From positions 1 through 64,000 of the forward strand of contig NZ_BAFZ01000161.1 in the NCBI RefSeq assembly GCF_000308575.1: a stretch of DNA of 64,000 nt, read 5' to 3'. Positions within the stretch are counted from its first letter, which is position 1, and each line of letters opens with the position of its first letter. The position numbers and the translations under genes were made by a program. This DNA comes from Nocardia exalbida NBRC 100660 (GTDB lineage Bacteria > Actinomycetota > Actinomycetes > Mycobacteriales > Mycobacteriaceae). The notes under the pieces are model-generated. The model was not told where the DNA came from, searched no databases, and saw only the letters and a program-made list of their open reading frames with translations. Below, piece after piece: positions 39,085 through 48,024 of the stretch.

Positions 39085-41925
39085 ATGGCGGAGAGGCTGG
39101 CTCTGGTTGTCGCGTCGGAGTGCGCGGCATTCCCGCGACTCGGGTTCACCGGTGAGCTGGCCGCGGCGCTCTACGCGGCTTTCACCACGGCAGGCCATTG
39201 GCTACCGATCGGAGACGGACCCCTGGTCGACCCCACGGTCATCGAACTCAAGCGGCGCGTCAAAGCCGCGTTCCAGCAGGCCGACGAACTGGGGGCGACG
39301 CTGTTGATCGCCTTCATCGGTCACGGGTTCACCACCAACGACGAGGATTTCTATCTACTCGCCGCCGACTCGGAGATGCCTCTGGATTCCGATTCCGGCT
39401 TCAACCTGGTCAATGCCGTAGCCGAGCAATTGGGCAATACGCGGGCACTGGACGGGCTCATCGTCCTCGTCGATGCGTGTGAGGCCGGTACCGGCGCGAT
39501 CGGCGCGGGGAACCGCTGGGTACGGATGCTGGAGAAGACCGCGGGAAGAATGGAACTGCTGGTCGCATCGGACGACGGCAACGCATACGACGGATGTTTC
39601 AGTCGAACACTGTTGCGCACCTTCGATACCGGCCTACCCGGCAGCGGAACGAATTTGCTGTGCGCCGACCTCACACCGGAGCTGAGCAGCGCGTGCCAAC
39701 AGCAGACCGCACGCCATTTGTCCTTCAACGGCACTCAGGTGCGCCGCGGTGACCAGGGCCTGTGGCTGGTGCCCAACCGGTCCCGTTCCAGAGACGCGGT
39801 GACCGGCAGACCGGCGGCGGGTTTGGTGGATCACCTGGTGCGCAGCGTCTCTTTGACCTCGCATGTGCAGGAGACCCTCGCCGACATCGTCGAAGCAGGC
39901 GGCGATCGATTGCAGGCGTTGATCGGACCGGCCGGGGCCGGGAAATCGACACTGATGTCGCTGCTCATCCGGCCGGGCCTGGTGGAGACGTTGGATTCGC
40001 TGACCGCCGAATTCGTCACCGCGGCCGTCTTCCTGGACGTCACGAGCACCATCGAGTCGGTGCTTCTGGAGCTGTGCGGCCAACTCGGCGCACGGTTCGG
40101 CGCCGAATTCGACGCGGTCCGCCGCGCGGTGCGGGCGGAGCTGACCGACCTGGAGCGGTTCAGCGCCTTCGAAATCGAGATCGTGCGGCCACTGCATCGG
40201 ATGCGGAAGGCGGGCCGGCGCATCCGCGTCCTCATCGACGGCCTCGACCAGCCGGAAGAGGGATGCCGCAGCAGCGTCATCGCCGCCGTCGCCACGTTGA
40301 CCACCGACGAACGGCTGCGTCACGTCCGGCTGATCGTCGGTATCCGGTCGGGTACCGACGTCGTGGATCATCCGGATATCGCGCATGCCCGCCGTGTCCA
40401 CTTGCAACCACCCACCGTCCGAGAAGTTCTGGCGGAGGTGGTCCTCACCGAGGGCGCCATCCCCCACCAACTCGACCGAACGCTGCACGAATTGCCCGAC
40501 GATGTGCGCGGCGGATGGTTGATCCCGCGTTTGATCACCGAGATCGATCGGCGCGATGCGGATATCGACGGCGCGGATCTGAGTTCCCTGGTGGCGTCGA
40601 GGTTCCACGCGACCCGTCGGCGTCGGGTGCACGAAGAGATCGCGCTGCCGGTCGGCGCGCTGCTCGCGGCGGTCGGCGTCGGCCCGACCGCGCCCCTGCC
40701 GCTGGTCTGCGAAGCCCTCCATCAGCTCGGGTGGCCGGTGCCGTTGCCGCGGCTGCGCGACGTGGTGGTCGACCTCGGCGTGCTCGTCGCACGCGGCCAT
40801 CCGGGTCTGGATAACGAAAGGGTCGGACTGTCCCACGCGGCGTTCACCGGCCCGCTGCGACAGATCGTGTGCGCGCAATGGCCCACCGCGCTGTTCGACG
40901 CGCACAGCGCAATTGCCGCCGCGTTCGACGCGGTAACCGGCTCGGATATCGATGCCTACGCGCACACCGCGGCACCCCGACACTATCTGGCCAGCGAGAA
41001 CTCCGCTCGCGCCGTAGCTTTCCTGGACGCCGCGGACACCCACCGGCGTCCGATCGACAATCGAGCGTCCTGGGCCAACTGGCTGGTGGCCTTCCAAGAC
41101 GCATTGCCGCCGGAACACCCTGATCTGTTGGCCGCCCGCGCACGCTTGGCCCGATGGACCGGCGAGGCCGGTGAGCCGTTCGCGGCGCGCGCGATGTTCG
41201 CGGGGCTCGTCGAGGATTGCACCGCGATGTTCGGTCGCGACCATCCGCAGACTCTCCTGCCGCGCGTGCAGTTGGCCAACTGGCACGTCCAGACGGGTGA
41301 TCCCGAGGGGGCGGTGACAATGCTCACCGAGCTGCTGGACTTGGAGCGAGACGAACGGGAGAAGCTGCGGATCCGCGCCGATCTCGGCTTCAGTACCGGC
41401 CAAGCCGGTGACATCGTCGGTGCGCGTGATCAGTACACCGCCTTCCTGCCGGAACTCGAAAGCTTGTTCGGCTCGACTCATCCCGACGTTCTGCACTCCC
41501 GTGACCAGTACGCCCGATGGGTCGGCGAAGCCGGTGACCCGGAACGAGCGCGCCTGCAGTTGCTGGAACTCGTACCGATCTGCGAAAGCGTGCTCGGACC
41601 CGAGCACACCGACACGATGTGGGCCAAGGACAACCTCGCCAGGTGGACCGCGGCCTGTGGTGACCCCGACGGCGCCGCTCGTTTGTATCGCGAAGTGCTG
41701 GCCACGCGCGAGAAGGTCTCCGGCACAGAGCATCCGTTCACTCTCATGACCCGGCGAAACCTGGCCCGGTTCTATGCGGGGCACGGAAGCTACGCCGCCG
41801 CACTGGAACTCGGTTCCGATCTACCGGAGATCTGGCGGCGGCTCTACGGTCCGAATGACCGGGGAACCGTCGGCGTGGCCAGGGATGTCGCAGAATGGAC
41901 GGCCCTAGCCCGAATCGCCCCGTGA
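39085..41925 (+). CDS. Caspase-STAND-TPR protein
   Basis: 946 residues in three parts. (1) A caspase/metacaspase-like peptidase (about 1-230): strands LALVV and LLIAF, catalytic His80 in FIGHGF and Cys132 in VLVDACEAG. (2) A STAND-type NTPase (about 250-640): Walker A GPAGAGKST (281-289), Walker B RVLIDGLDQ, followed by helical and winged-helix regions. (3) TPR-like repeats of the kinesin-light-chain type (about 690-940) with recurring LARW/YARW...GEAGDPERA and VLGPEHTDTMWAKDNLA units. The logic is that repeats sense a signal, the NTPase oligomerises and the protease is released, as in conflict or regulated-death systems. The start is uncertain: no clear ribosome site, and a GTG at 39043 is possible. 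Confidence 0.85.
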   Translation: MAERLALVVASECAAFPRLGFTGELAAALYAAFTTAGHWLPIGDGPLVDPTVIELKRRVKAAFQQADELGATLLIAFIGHGFTTNDEDFYLLAADSEMPLDSDSGFNLVNAVAEQLGNTRALDGLIVLVDACEAGTGAIGAGNRWVRMLEKTAGRMELLVASDDGNAYDGCFSRTLLRTFDTGLPGSGTNLLCADLTPELSSACQQQTARHLSFNGTQVRRGDQGLWLVPNRSRSRDAVTGRPAAGLVDHLVRSVSLTSHVQETLADIVEAGGDRLQALIGPAGAGKSTLMSLLIRPGLVETLDSLTAEFVTAAVFLDVTSTIESVLLELCGQLGARFGAEFDAVRRAVRAELTDLERFSAFEIEIVRPLHRMRKAGRRIRVLIDGLDQPEEGCRSSVIAAVATLTTDERLRHVRLIVGIRSGTDVVDHPDIAHARRVHLQPPTVREVLAEVVLTEGAIPHQLDRTLHELPDDVRGGWLIPRLITEIDRRDADIDGADLSSLVASRFHATRRRRVHEEIALPVGALLAAVGVGPTAPLPLVCEALHQLGWPVPLPRLRDVVVDLGVLVARGHPGLDNERVGLSHAAFTGPLRQIVCAQWPTALFDAHSAIAAAFDAVTGSDIDAYAHTAAPRHYLASENSARAVAFLDAADTHRRPIDNRASWANWLVAFQDALPPEHPDLLAARARLARWTGEAGEPFAARAMFAGLVEDCTAMFGRDHPQTLLPRVQLANWHVQTGDPEGAVTMLTELLDLERDEREKLRIRADLGFSTGQAGDIVGARDQYTAFLPELESLFGSTHPDVLHSRDQYARWVGEAGDPERARLQLLELVPICESVLGPEHTDTMWAKDNLARWTAACGDPDGAARLYREVLATREKVSGTEHPFTLMTRRNLARFYAGHGSYAAALELGSDLPEIWRRLYGPNDRGTVGVARDVAEWTALARIAP

Positions 41926-41994
41926 GCAAGCGGTCCGATGCGGGCAAGCCGACTTGACGGCTATTGACGATCACCGGACGGGTGCCGATAATTT

Positions 41995-42013
41995 TAGTCA
42001 GCGAGACTGACTA
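41995..42013. promoter_or_regulatory. Palindrome upstream of small secreted protein
   Basis: TAGTCAG-CGAGA-CTGACTA, perfect seven-base arms, ending 17 bases before the ATG at 42031. It looks like an operator overlapping the promoter or start of the message. Confidence 0.5.
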
Positions 42014-42030
42014 TTCCGGGGAGTGCCACG

Positions 42031-42489
42031 ATGACCGCAATGTATCGCCACGTCTTGATCCGGCTCGCCGTGTGCGTCGGCTTCGCCGCCGCAACCGCCG
42101 TCGCGTCCATACCCGCCGCCCATGCCGATTCAGAGAAGGTCTTCACCTGGGACCACGACATCAGGGCCGGCGACTGCACGATGTTCCATGGCGCGCGCTG
42201 GGTCTTGCACAACGACGGCATCGCGGAATTCCATGCTCTCGTCACCAGTGGTTCCGACAACGATGCCTGGCTCATGCACGCCGCCCTCTTCGACGCGAAC
42301 CACGTCTATCTCGGCAACATCATCAACGACAAGCCACCGGGCGGCGATATCGGCAAGTTCGTCATCAATCTGCCTTCCTCGGCTGTCCAATACCACTGGG
42401 ATATGGACAGAGACCACCACGACGAGAAAACCTATTCACCACAGGCATTTCAGGCCGTAGCCAGGATCGAGCTGCAGAACCACTGCTGA
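42031..42489 (+). CDS. Secreted protein (DUF6294-like)
   Basis: 152 residues with a signal peptide (hydrophobic VLIRLAVCVGFAAATAVASI, cut after AHA). The mature part begins KVFTWDHDIRAGDCTMFHGARW and ends IELQNHC, with two cysteines (GDC and NHC) likely bridged. This pattern resembles the DUF6294 family of secreted actinobacterial proteins, of unknown function. GGGGAG lies seven bases before the ATG. A palindromic operator precedes it. Confidence 0.75.
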   Translation: MTAMYRHVLIRLAVCVGFAAATAVASIPAAHADSEKVFTWDHDIRAGDCTMFHGARWVLHNDGIAEFHALVTSGSDNDAWLMHAALFDANHVYLGNIINDKPPGGDIGKFVINLPSSAVQYHWDMDRDHHDEKTYSPQAFQAVARIELQNHC

Positions 42490-42534
42490 GCTACCCGCCG
42501 CGGGACAGGGGAAACTCCCTGGTGGTCCGAACTT

Positions 42535-42572
42535 CGGAGCGCTCGGCGGGAGATTCCCAGCCGAGCGCTCCG
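42535..42572. terminator. Bidirectional terminator hairpin
   Basis: Perfect 13-base arms CGGAGCGCTCGGC (42535-42547) and GCCGAGCGCTCCG (42560-42572); the loop itself contains GGGAGATTCCC. It lies between the convergent secreted protein and phytase-like genes. Confidence 0.75.
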
Positions 42573-42588
42573 TGGAGCCTGGGGCGAT

Positions 42589-44187
42589 CTACTTCACCGT
42601 GATCGTGATCGTCCGCGCGCGCGTCTGCGCGGGTAGTGCGGTGGTGTCGACCATCAGCACCTCACCGGTGTCCTGCATGCCGTCGGCGAGGAGTTTCGCC
42701 TTCAGTCCGAACGGCGGCTGATCGCCGGTGGCGGCCTCGACGCCGAAGTCGCTGTCGGCGGCGATGTAGAGGGTCTTGCCCCCGTCACGGGTGGCGACGC
42801 CCTCGATCTTGTCGTGGCCGAAGAACTTGCCGTCGGCGTTCAGGCCGTCCAGCAGGCCACCGAGGTCCAGGCCGGACTTCTTGGTGACGGGGGTGACGCC
42901 CGCCTTCCGCAGCGTGGCGACGCCATCGGCGGTGGACACGGCACCGACCAGGAGTTCCAGTGGCTTCCCGTCCACCAGCAGTCCCAGCCGCGGATCGTAT
43001 TGCGCTCCCCCGACCTTCGCCCGCGGTCCGACATCTGTCGCGCCGGTGATGTCGATGGTCCACAGCTTCTTGTTCGCCTTGGGCGGTTTGTTTCCGTCGC
43101 GCTCGTCGACCAGGAAGGTGGTGTTGCTCAGCGCCGTGATCTCGGAGACCGCGAGCTTCTGCTTCGGCTCCTCCAGCGGATAGACGAATTCCCTGACCTC
43201 CCGGGTCTTCAGATCCACGGTGACGATCCGGGTCATGGGCACCTCGCGCGTCGACACGACACCCGGCTCGTTCAATGCGCTCTGCATGATGCCGACCAGT
43301 GTGCTGCCGTCCGGCGTGACGGTGAGCCCCTCCATACCCTGGTTGGGAGTGCGCAACGAAAGCTCCTCGGGCAGGCCTCGGCCCGGAGCCAGCCGTTCCA
43401 GCTCGGTGCCGCCGGCGTCGAAATGCACAAGGAACGGCCCGTACTCGTCGGACACCCAGAAGCTGCCGTCGGGCATGGCGACCAGGCCCTCGGTGTCGAG
43501 GCCGTGATCAGTGGGCGGCAGGATGGCGCCGTTGAGGTCGCGCATGGTCTCGCCGGTGCCGGCGGAGGTGTCGACCAGGCCGTTGAACGGGCGGCCCGCC
43601 GAATTCTTGAAGGGGATGACGCTTTCCAGCACCGCCTTGGTGCCGACCAGCTTGAACTCGGCGATGCTGGGCGTGAATGCCGGTGCGGGAACGATCTTCT
43701 CGTTCTTGCCTTTGCCGTCCACATTCGGCCCGCGGTCGGTGAGACCATAGAACTCGTCGGTCGATCCGGGCACCGGCGTGAACGCCGACCCGTATCCGCT
43801 GCCCGGCAGGCTCACGCCACCGAACTCACCGAACGGCGGAATATCGGGGGTGAACAATTTCACGGCGTCGGTGGTGGTCACGGTGATGCTGTCGGACCCG
43901 GTGTACCCGGCCGCGGGCGTGTACACCACCGCACCGTCGGTGCGCCTGGTGATCGCGCCGTGCTGCGGATCGGCGATCCCGACCGCGGCGCTGCCGCCGG
44001 TCTCGGCCAGCAGATCGTCCAGCGAGATCACCAAGGGCTGATCTCTGGTGGCGGTGAAGTCTGCCTCCGAGCTCGATGACGAGCAAGCCGACAGAACGGC
44101 GGTCGCGCACACGGCGACCATGACGAGTGGGCTTCGAGTCCCGCGGTGCGTTCTCATCAGCGATACGTACCGTCCGACCCCGATCAT
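42589..44187 (-). CDS. Lipoprotein with esterase-like activity of phytase domain
   Basis: A lipoprotein: signal sequence VMVAVCATAVLSAC with the lipobox LSAC, then a Ser-rich linker, an Ig-like/tandem-95-type stretch (DGAVVYTPAAGYTGSDSITVT), and a beta-propeller-like phytase-esterase domain with the family marks GLTDRGPNVDG, GLDTEGLVAMPDGSFWVSDEYGPFLVHFD and NQGMEGLTVTPDG. It sits on the outer face of the membrane and may cleave phosphate or carboxyl esters. The ATG at 44187 has GAGG at proper distance; ATG 44157 (MRTHRGTRSP) is the alternative. Confidence 0.85.
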   Translation of the reverse strand: MIGVGRYVSLMRTHRGTRSPLVMVAVCATAVLSACSSSSSEADFTATRDQPLVISLDDLLAETGGSAAVGIADPQHGAITRRTDGAVVYTPAAGYTGSDSITVTTTDAVKLFTPDIPPFGEFGGVSLPGSGYGSAFTPVPGSTDEFYGLTDRGPNVDGKGKNEKIVPAPAFTPSIAEFKLVGTKAVLESVIPFKNSAGRPFNGLVDTSAGTGETMRDLNGAILPPTDHGLDTEGLVAMPDGSFWVSDEYGPFLVHFDAGGTELERLAPGRGLPEELSLRTPNQGMEGLTVTPDGSTLVGIMQSALNEPGVVSTREVPMTRIVTVDLKTREVREFVYPLEEPKQKLAVSEITALSNTTFLVDERDGNKPPKANKKLWTIDITGATDVGPRAKVGGAQYDPRLGLLVDGKPLELLVGAVSTADGVATLRKAGVTPVTKKSGLDLGGLLDGLNADGKFFGHDKIEGVATRDGGKTLYIAADSDFGVEAATGDQPPFGLKAKLLADGMQDTGEVLMVDTTALPAQTRARTITITVK

Positions 44188-44228
44188 CAGTTGGCCTCGA
44201 GCTGAACATGAGCCGTCGATCCCCGCAA

Positions 44229-45059
44229 TCATCCGATCATTCTGTCGTGACGCCGCCCTCGAGGAGTGTGGACGCCGCGCGCGGTGGTGCGCGCCGCGGC
44301 CGGCCGGGTGGTCCGGCGCTCCGCTACGCCGGCGAACCCCTCCGAACCCGGGACATCGGATTCGCCCGGCACGTGATCGGCACCGAGGGCGTTGCCGACC
44401 AGGTGGAGTTGACGCCGCTGCGGATCGGTCAGCGAAGGGACGAGCAGGGTCGGCATCCCGACCTCCACGGCTGCGCCATCGCGGGAAGGCCGGTCTCCGA
44501 CCATGAGGGTTTCCTCGGGGCGCGTGCCGAGTTGCTCGCACGTGAGGCGGAATATGGCAGGGTCGGGCTTCTGGATTCCGTGCTCGTTCGACAGGACGAA
44601 AGTTTCGATCGAATCGGACAGCCCTGCCTCGGCGAAGAAGGGCCGGATGTCGAAGTGAATGTTGCTGAGCACGCCTATCTTGTAGCCCTTCTCGAACAGC
44701 GTGGTGAGAGTAGCCGCGGCGTCGGCAGCGAAATGGTTGTAAGTCGGGTCGGAATCCACTGCGAAAAGCGCGTCGGAGAGTTCGGTGTCGAGTCCGGCGT
44801 CCGCGAAGACCGCGTAGTAGGTCTCCCGGTGACGAGCGGCGCTCGTGTTTCCCTGCGGTGATTGCAGGCGGTTCGGTTGGCCGGCGGCTGTTCGAATGTC
44901 CTCGAGGAGGGCGATGGCGGCGGCGTCGTCGTGTCTGCGACCGGCCCGTCGCAGTGCTTCCTGCGTCCAGCGTTGGGGGGAAAGTTCTGAGACGAGAGTG
45001 CCTCGCCAGTCGAAGACGACAGCGCGGAGGTCGTGCGAGTGCGAACCAGAAGATGGCAT
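44229..45059 (-). CDS. HAD-superfamily hydrolase
   Basis: 276 residues. HAD motifs: I in VVFDWRGTLV (nucleophile Asp), II in GVLSNIH, III around the Lys in GIQKPDPAIF, IV in LMVGDRPSRDGAAVEVGM. Motif I has Trp-Arg where classic phosphatases have x-Asp, as in haloacid dehalogenase or phosphonatase-like members, so ordinary phosphatase chemistry is uncertain. The last about 45 residues are a low-complexity basic tail. The ATG at 45059 has no visible ribosome site; it may be translated from a leaderless message. Confidence 0.82.
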   Translation of the reverse strand: MPSSGSHSHDLRAVVFDWRGTLVSELSPQRWTQEALRRAGRRHDDAAAIALLEDIRTAAGQPNRLQSPQGNTSAARHRETYYAVFADAGLDTELSDALFAVDSDPTYNHFAADAAATLTTLFEKGYKIGVLSNIHFDIRPFFAEAGLSDSIETFVLSNEHGIQKPDPAIFRLTCEQLGTRPEETLMVGDRPSRDGAAVEVGMPTLLVPSLTDPQRRQLHLVGNALGADHVPGESDVPGSEGFAGVAERRTTRPAAARTTARGVHTPRGRRHDRMIG

Positions 45060-45179
45060 GGAGGTGAAGGCTATCGGCGAATGGCGCTGAAACCGGCATC
45101 CAGATCCGCGCCCGGCTGCCTGCCGCAGGTTCAGGACAGCTTCGCGAGTCAGAGCCGCTCGTGCGGGTATGCCCGCTGC

Positions 45180-45674
45180 ATGACCGCAGTCGAAGGGCGC
45201 CCCGAGACCGACATCCAACGCTCGATGAGCGGCTACCTCGCCACGATGGCGATGTTCGGCATCACCGTGTCCGTGGTCGCTCTGCTCGGCAGGCTGACCC
45301 ACCGGCAACTGCCGCGAGCCATGAGCGTGCAGGAGCTGGTGGTCACCGCGGTCGCCGCACACAAGCTGTCGCGTACCGCGACCAAGGACACGATCACCGC
45401 ACCCCTGCGCGCACCGTTCACCCGCCCCACCGGCGACGGAGGCCCCGGCGAGGTGATGGAGCAACCCAAGGCCGCCGACGGGTGGAAACACAGCATCGGA
45501 GAGCTTCTCACCTGCCCGTTCTGCTTCGATGTCTGGGTGATCACCGGCTTCACCATCGGTCACGTGTTCGCGCCCCGCGCCACCCGCATGGTCGCCGACG
45601 CTCTGGCCGCGTTGACCGGCGCGGACTTCCTCCACCTCGCCTACGCCACCGCGCAACAGCTCGCCCAGCGATAG
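45180..45674 (+). CDS. DUF1360 membrane protein
   Basis: 164 residues. Hydrophobic segments at about 17-36 (GYLATMAMFGITVSVVALLG) and about 110-135, and the family signature TCPFCFDVWVITGF plus VQELVVTAVAAHKLSRTATKD. DUF1360 proteins are small membrane proteins of unknown function found in actinobacteria and firmicutes. Divergent from the HAD gene with a 120-base spacer. Confidence 0.85.
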   Translation: MTAVEGRPETDIQRSMSGYLATMAMFGITVSVVALLGRLTHRQLPRAMSVQELVVTAVAAHKLSRTATKDTITAPLRAPFTRPTGDGGPGEVMEQPKAADGWKHSIGELLTCPFCFDVWVITGFTIGHVFAPRATRMVADALAALTGADFLHLAYATAQQLAQR

Positions 45675-45881
45675 CCTGCGATCCGTCCGGAGCCTGCGCC
45701 GCCTGCGCGAACAGCGATTGACGCGCCGAAACCCTCGACAAAGATTCCGCGGTCGGCGAAGGAGGGAGCGGCTTCGAGAAATTTCCGCCTCGGATGTCGA
45801 GAACGTCCGGCCGGCTCCGTCCCAGGGATACGAGCGGCCACGGACATGCCGCTCGACGACGCCGACGGAGGAACGATCACC

Positions 45882-46379
45882 ATGCGACCGACCGAGATCA
45901 TCGAGATCCTGAACCGACCGATCAGCCAGGAGCTGCTGGCCCGCGACCTGACCCGCCTGGCCTATGTCGCCACGGATGGCACGCCGCGCAGTATCCCGAT
46001 CGCCTTCACCTGGAACGGCTCGGAGATCGTCCTGTGCACCACGACGAACGCCCCCAAGCTGCCCGCCCTGCGCCAGAACCCGATGGTTGCCCTGACCATC
46101 GACACCGAGGTCCACCCGCCGAAGATCCTGCTCATCCGCGGGCGGGCCGAGCTGGCCGTCGTCGACGGCATCCCGGACGAGTATCTGCGGATGAACGGCA
46201 GCTACGAGATGACACCCGAGCAGCGCGTCGAGTGGGAGGCCGAGGTCCGCTCGCTCTACGACGGCATGGTGCGGATCGTCGTCACCCCGACCTGGGCGAA
46301 ACTCATCGACTTCGAAAACACCCTGCCCAGCGCGGTCGAGGAGCTGATCCGGCAACGGGCCGAACGTCAGCACGCCTGA
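45882..46379 (+). CDS. Pyridoxamine 5'-phosphate oxidase (PPOX) family protein
   Basis: A 165-residue split-barrel flavin/F420-binding fold. Visible: LARLAYV-like first strand (LTRLAYVATDGTPRSIPIAFTWNG), then IVLCTTTNAPKLPALRQNPMVALTID, the usual substrate/cofactor edge of PPOX-class proteins, and ILLIRGRAEL. Probably F420- or FMN-dependent. The ATG at 45882 is preceded by GGAGGA; an ATG 36 bases upstream is possible. It precedes the DGPF/sigma pair on the same strand, with a 42-base gap. Confidence 0.82.
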   Translation: MRPTEIIEILNRPISQELLARDLTRLAYVATDGTPRSIPIAFTWNGSEIVLCTTTNAPKLPALRQNPMVALTIDTEVHPPKILLIRGRAELAVVDGIPDEYLRMNGSYEMTPEQRVEWEAEVRSLYDGMVRIVVTPTWAKLIDFENTLPSAVEELIRQRAERQHA

Positions 46380-46421
46380 GATCGATGCGGCCAGAATGGC
46401 CCCTACTACTTCAAGGAGAAA

Positions 46422-46832
46422 ATGATGGCCAAATACCTGCTGCTCAAGCACTACCGCGGTGCACCGGCACCGGTCAACGATGTGCAGATGGACCAGTGGA
46501 CCCCGGAGGAAGTGGCGGCCCACATGCAGTACATGCAGGACTTCGCCGCGCGGCTCGAGGCGACCGGCGAGTTCGTCGACGGTCAAGCGCTCTCCCCGCA
46601 GGGCACGTTCGTCCGCTCGGACGGCGAGGGCCGCCCACCGGTCACCGACGGACCGTTCGCCGAGACGAAGGATCTGATCGCCGGCTGGATGGTGATCGAC
46701 GTCGATACCTATGAGCGCGCACTCGAGCTGGCCGCCGAGCTGTCCGCGGCGCCCGGTGCGGGCGGGAAGCCGGTGCAGGAGTGGCTCGAGGTGCGGCCGT
46801 TCCTCACCGCGATGCCCACGGTGACCGAGTGA
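46422..46832 (+). CDS. YCII-related DGPF-domain protein
   Basis: A 136-residue ferredoxin-like fold protein with the DGPF signature VTDGPFAETKDLIAGW and the N-terminal KYLLLKHYRG. Such proteins are nearly always encoded beside ECF42 sigma factors and probably sense a signal for them. Its stop overlaps the GTG start of the sigma gene (GTGA), so the two are coupled. An AAGGAG precedes the start. Confidence 0.9.
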   Translation: MMAKYLLLKHYRGAPAPVNDVQMDQWTPEEVAAHMQYMQDFAARLEATGEFVDGQALSPQGTFVRSDGEGRPPVTDGPFAETKDLIAGWMVIDVDTYERALELAAELSAAPGAGGKPVQEWLEVRPFLTAMPTVTE

Positions 46833-47974
46833 ACGAATCGCTGCTGCGGGAGCTCGTGCCCGCGGTGATCGGCGTCCTCGTCCGGCGCGGAGCCGACTTC
46901 GCGTCGGCCGAGGACGCCGTGCAGGAGGCCATGATTCGCGCTCTGCGAAGCTGGCCGGACGATCCACCGCGCGATGCGAAAGCTTGGCTCGTCGCGGCCG
47001 CGTGGCATAAATTCCTCGACGTCACCCGGGCCGAAACCTCGCGGCGAGAACGGGAACTCGCCGTGGAGATCGAGCCGCCGAGCGGTCCGGTGCGGGGCAC
47101 GGACGACTCGCTGTGGCTCTACTTCCTGTGCGCGCACCCGTCGTTGTCCCCCGGTTCGGCCGTCGCGTTGACGCTACGCGCGGTGGGCGGCCTGACGACG
47201 CGGCAGATCGCGGCGGCATACCTCGTGCCCGAAGCGACCATGGCACAACGGATCAGCCGGGCCAAGCGGCGTATCACCGGGCTGCCGCTGGATCAACCCG
47301 GTGATCTGGCGACCGTGCTGCGTGTTCTCTATCTCGTCTTCAACGAGGGCTACAGCGGGGACGTCGATCTGGCGGCCGAAGCGATCCGCCTCACCCGCCA
47401 GCTGGCCGATTCCACCGACGAACCCGAGGTCGCGGGCCTACTGGCGCTCATGCTGCTGCACCATGCCCGCCGCGCGTCTCGCCTCGGGCCGGGCGGTCGC
47501 CTGGTGCCGCTCGGTCAACAGGACCGATCTCGGTGGGACACCGGCCTCATCGCCGAAGGAGTGACGATTCTGCAAGCGGCACTGGCTCGCGACCGGTTGG
47601 GCGAATACCAAGCGCAGGCCGCGATCGCCGCCCTGCACGCGGACGCGCCCAGCGCCTCCGAGACGGACTGGGTGCAGATCGTGGAGTGGTACGACGAACT
47701 ACTGCACCTCACGGGTAGCCCGGTGGTGCGACTCAACCGCGCGGTCGCGGTCGGCGAGGCCGACGGACCGCAGGCCGGCTTGGCGGAGCTGAGCAAGGTG
47801 GATCCCGACCTGCCCCGCTACATCGCGGTCCGCGCCTATCTCCTCGAACGCACCGGCGACCTCGAGCAGGCCGCCGAGCTGTACGCCGAGGCCTCCCGCG
47901 CGGCCACCAGCGCACCGGAGCGCGACCACCTCACCCGCGAGGCAGCGCGGGTCAGGCAGTTACTGCGTTCGTGA
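46829..47974 (+). CDS. ECF42-type RNA polymerase sigma factor
   Basis: A 381-residue sigma factor. Sigma region 2 is near the N-terminus (FASAEDAVQEAMIRALRSWPDD) and region 4 follows (VALTLRAVGGLTTRQIAAAYLVPEATMAQRISRAKRRI). The C-terminal about 210 residues (LRVLYLVFNEGYSG, RLNRAVAVGEADGPQAGLAEL) form the TPR-like extension typical of the ECF42 group, needed for activity in studied members. No anti-sigma gene is present, as is usual for this group; the DGPF protein upstream is the likely partner. Start is GTG at 46829. Confidence 0.92.
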   Translation: MNESLLRELVPAVIGVLVRRGADFASAEDAVQEAMIRALRSWPDDPPRDAKAWLVAAAWHKFLDVTRAETSRRERELAVEIEPPSGPVRGTDDSLWLYFLCAHPSLSPGSAVALTLRAVGGLTTRQIAAAYLVPEATMAQRISRAKRRITGLPLDQPGDLATVLRVLYLVFNEGYSGDVDLAAEAIRLTRQLADSTDEPEVAGLLALMLLHHARRASRLGPGGRLVPLGQQDRSRWDTGLIAEGVTILQAALARDRLGEYQAQAAIAALHADAPSASETDWVQIVEWYDELLHLTGSPVVRLNRAVAVGEADGPQAGLAELSKVDPDLPRYIAVRAYLLERTGDLEQAAELYAEASRAATSAPERDHLTREAARVRQLLRS

Positions 47975-48024
47975 ATACCGGCCCCATTCGGCAGCCCGAC
48001 GACGACCGCCGACCGGGAAACCCT

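Noticed and set aside
44188-45099. A long upstream extension of the phytase-like lipoprotein frame
   Set aside because: It would overlap the HAD gene and push the lipoprotein signal sequence into the interior; the signal peptide fixes the start near 44187 or 44157.
45060-46967. A 636-codon extension of the HAD frame on the minus strand
   Set aside because: It would overlap the real DUF1360, PPOX and DGPF genes; the HAD fold starts at 45059.
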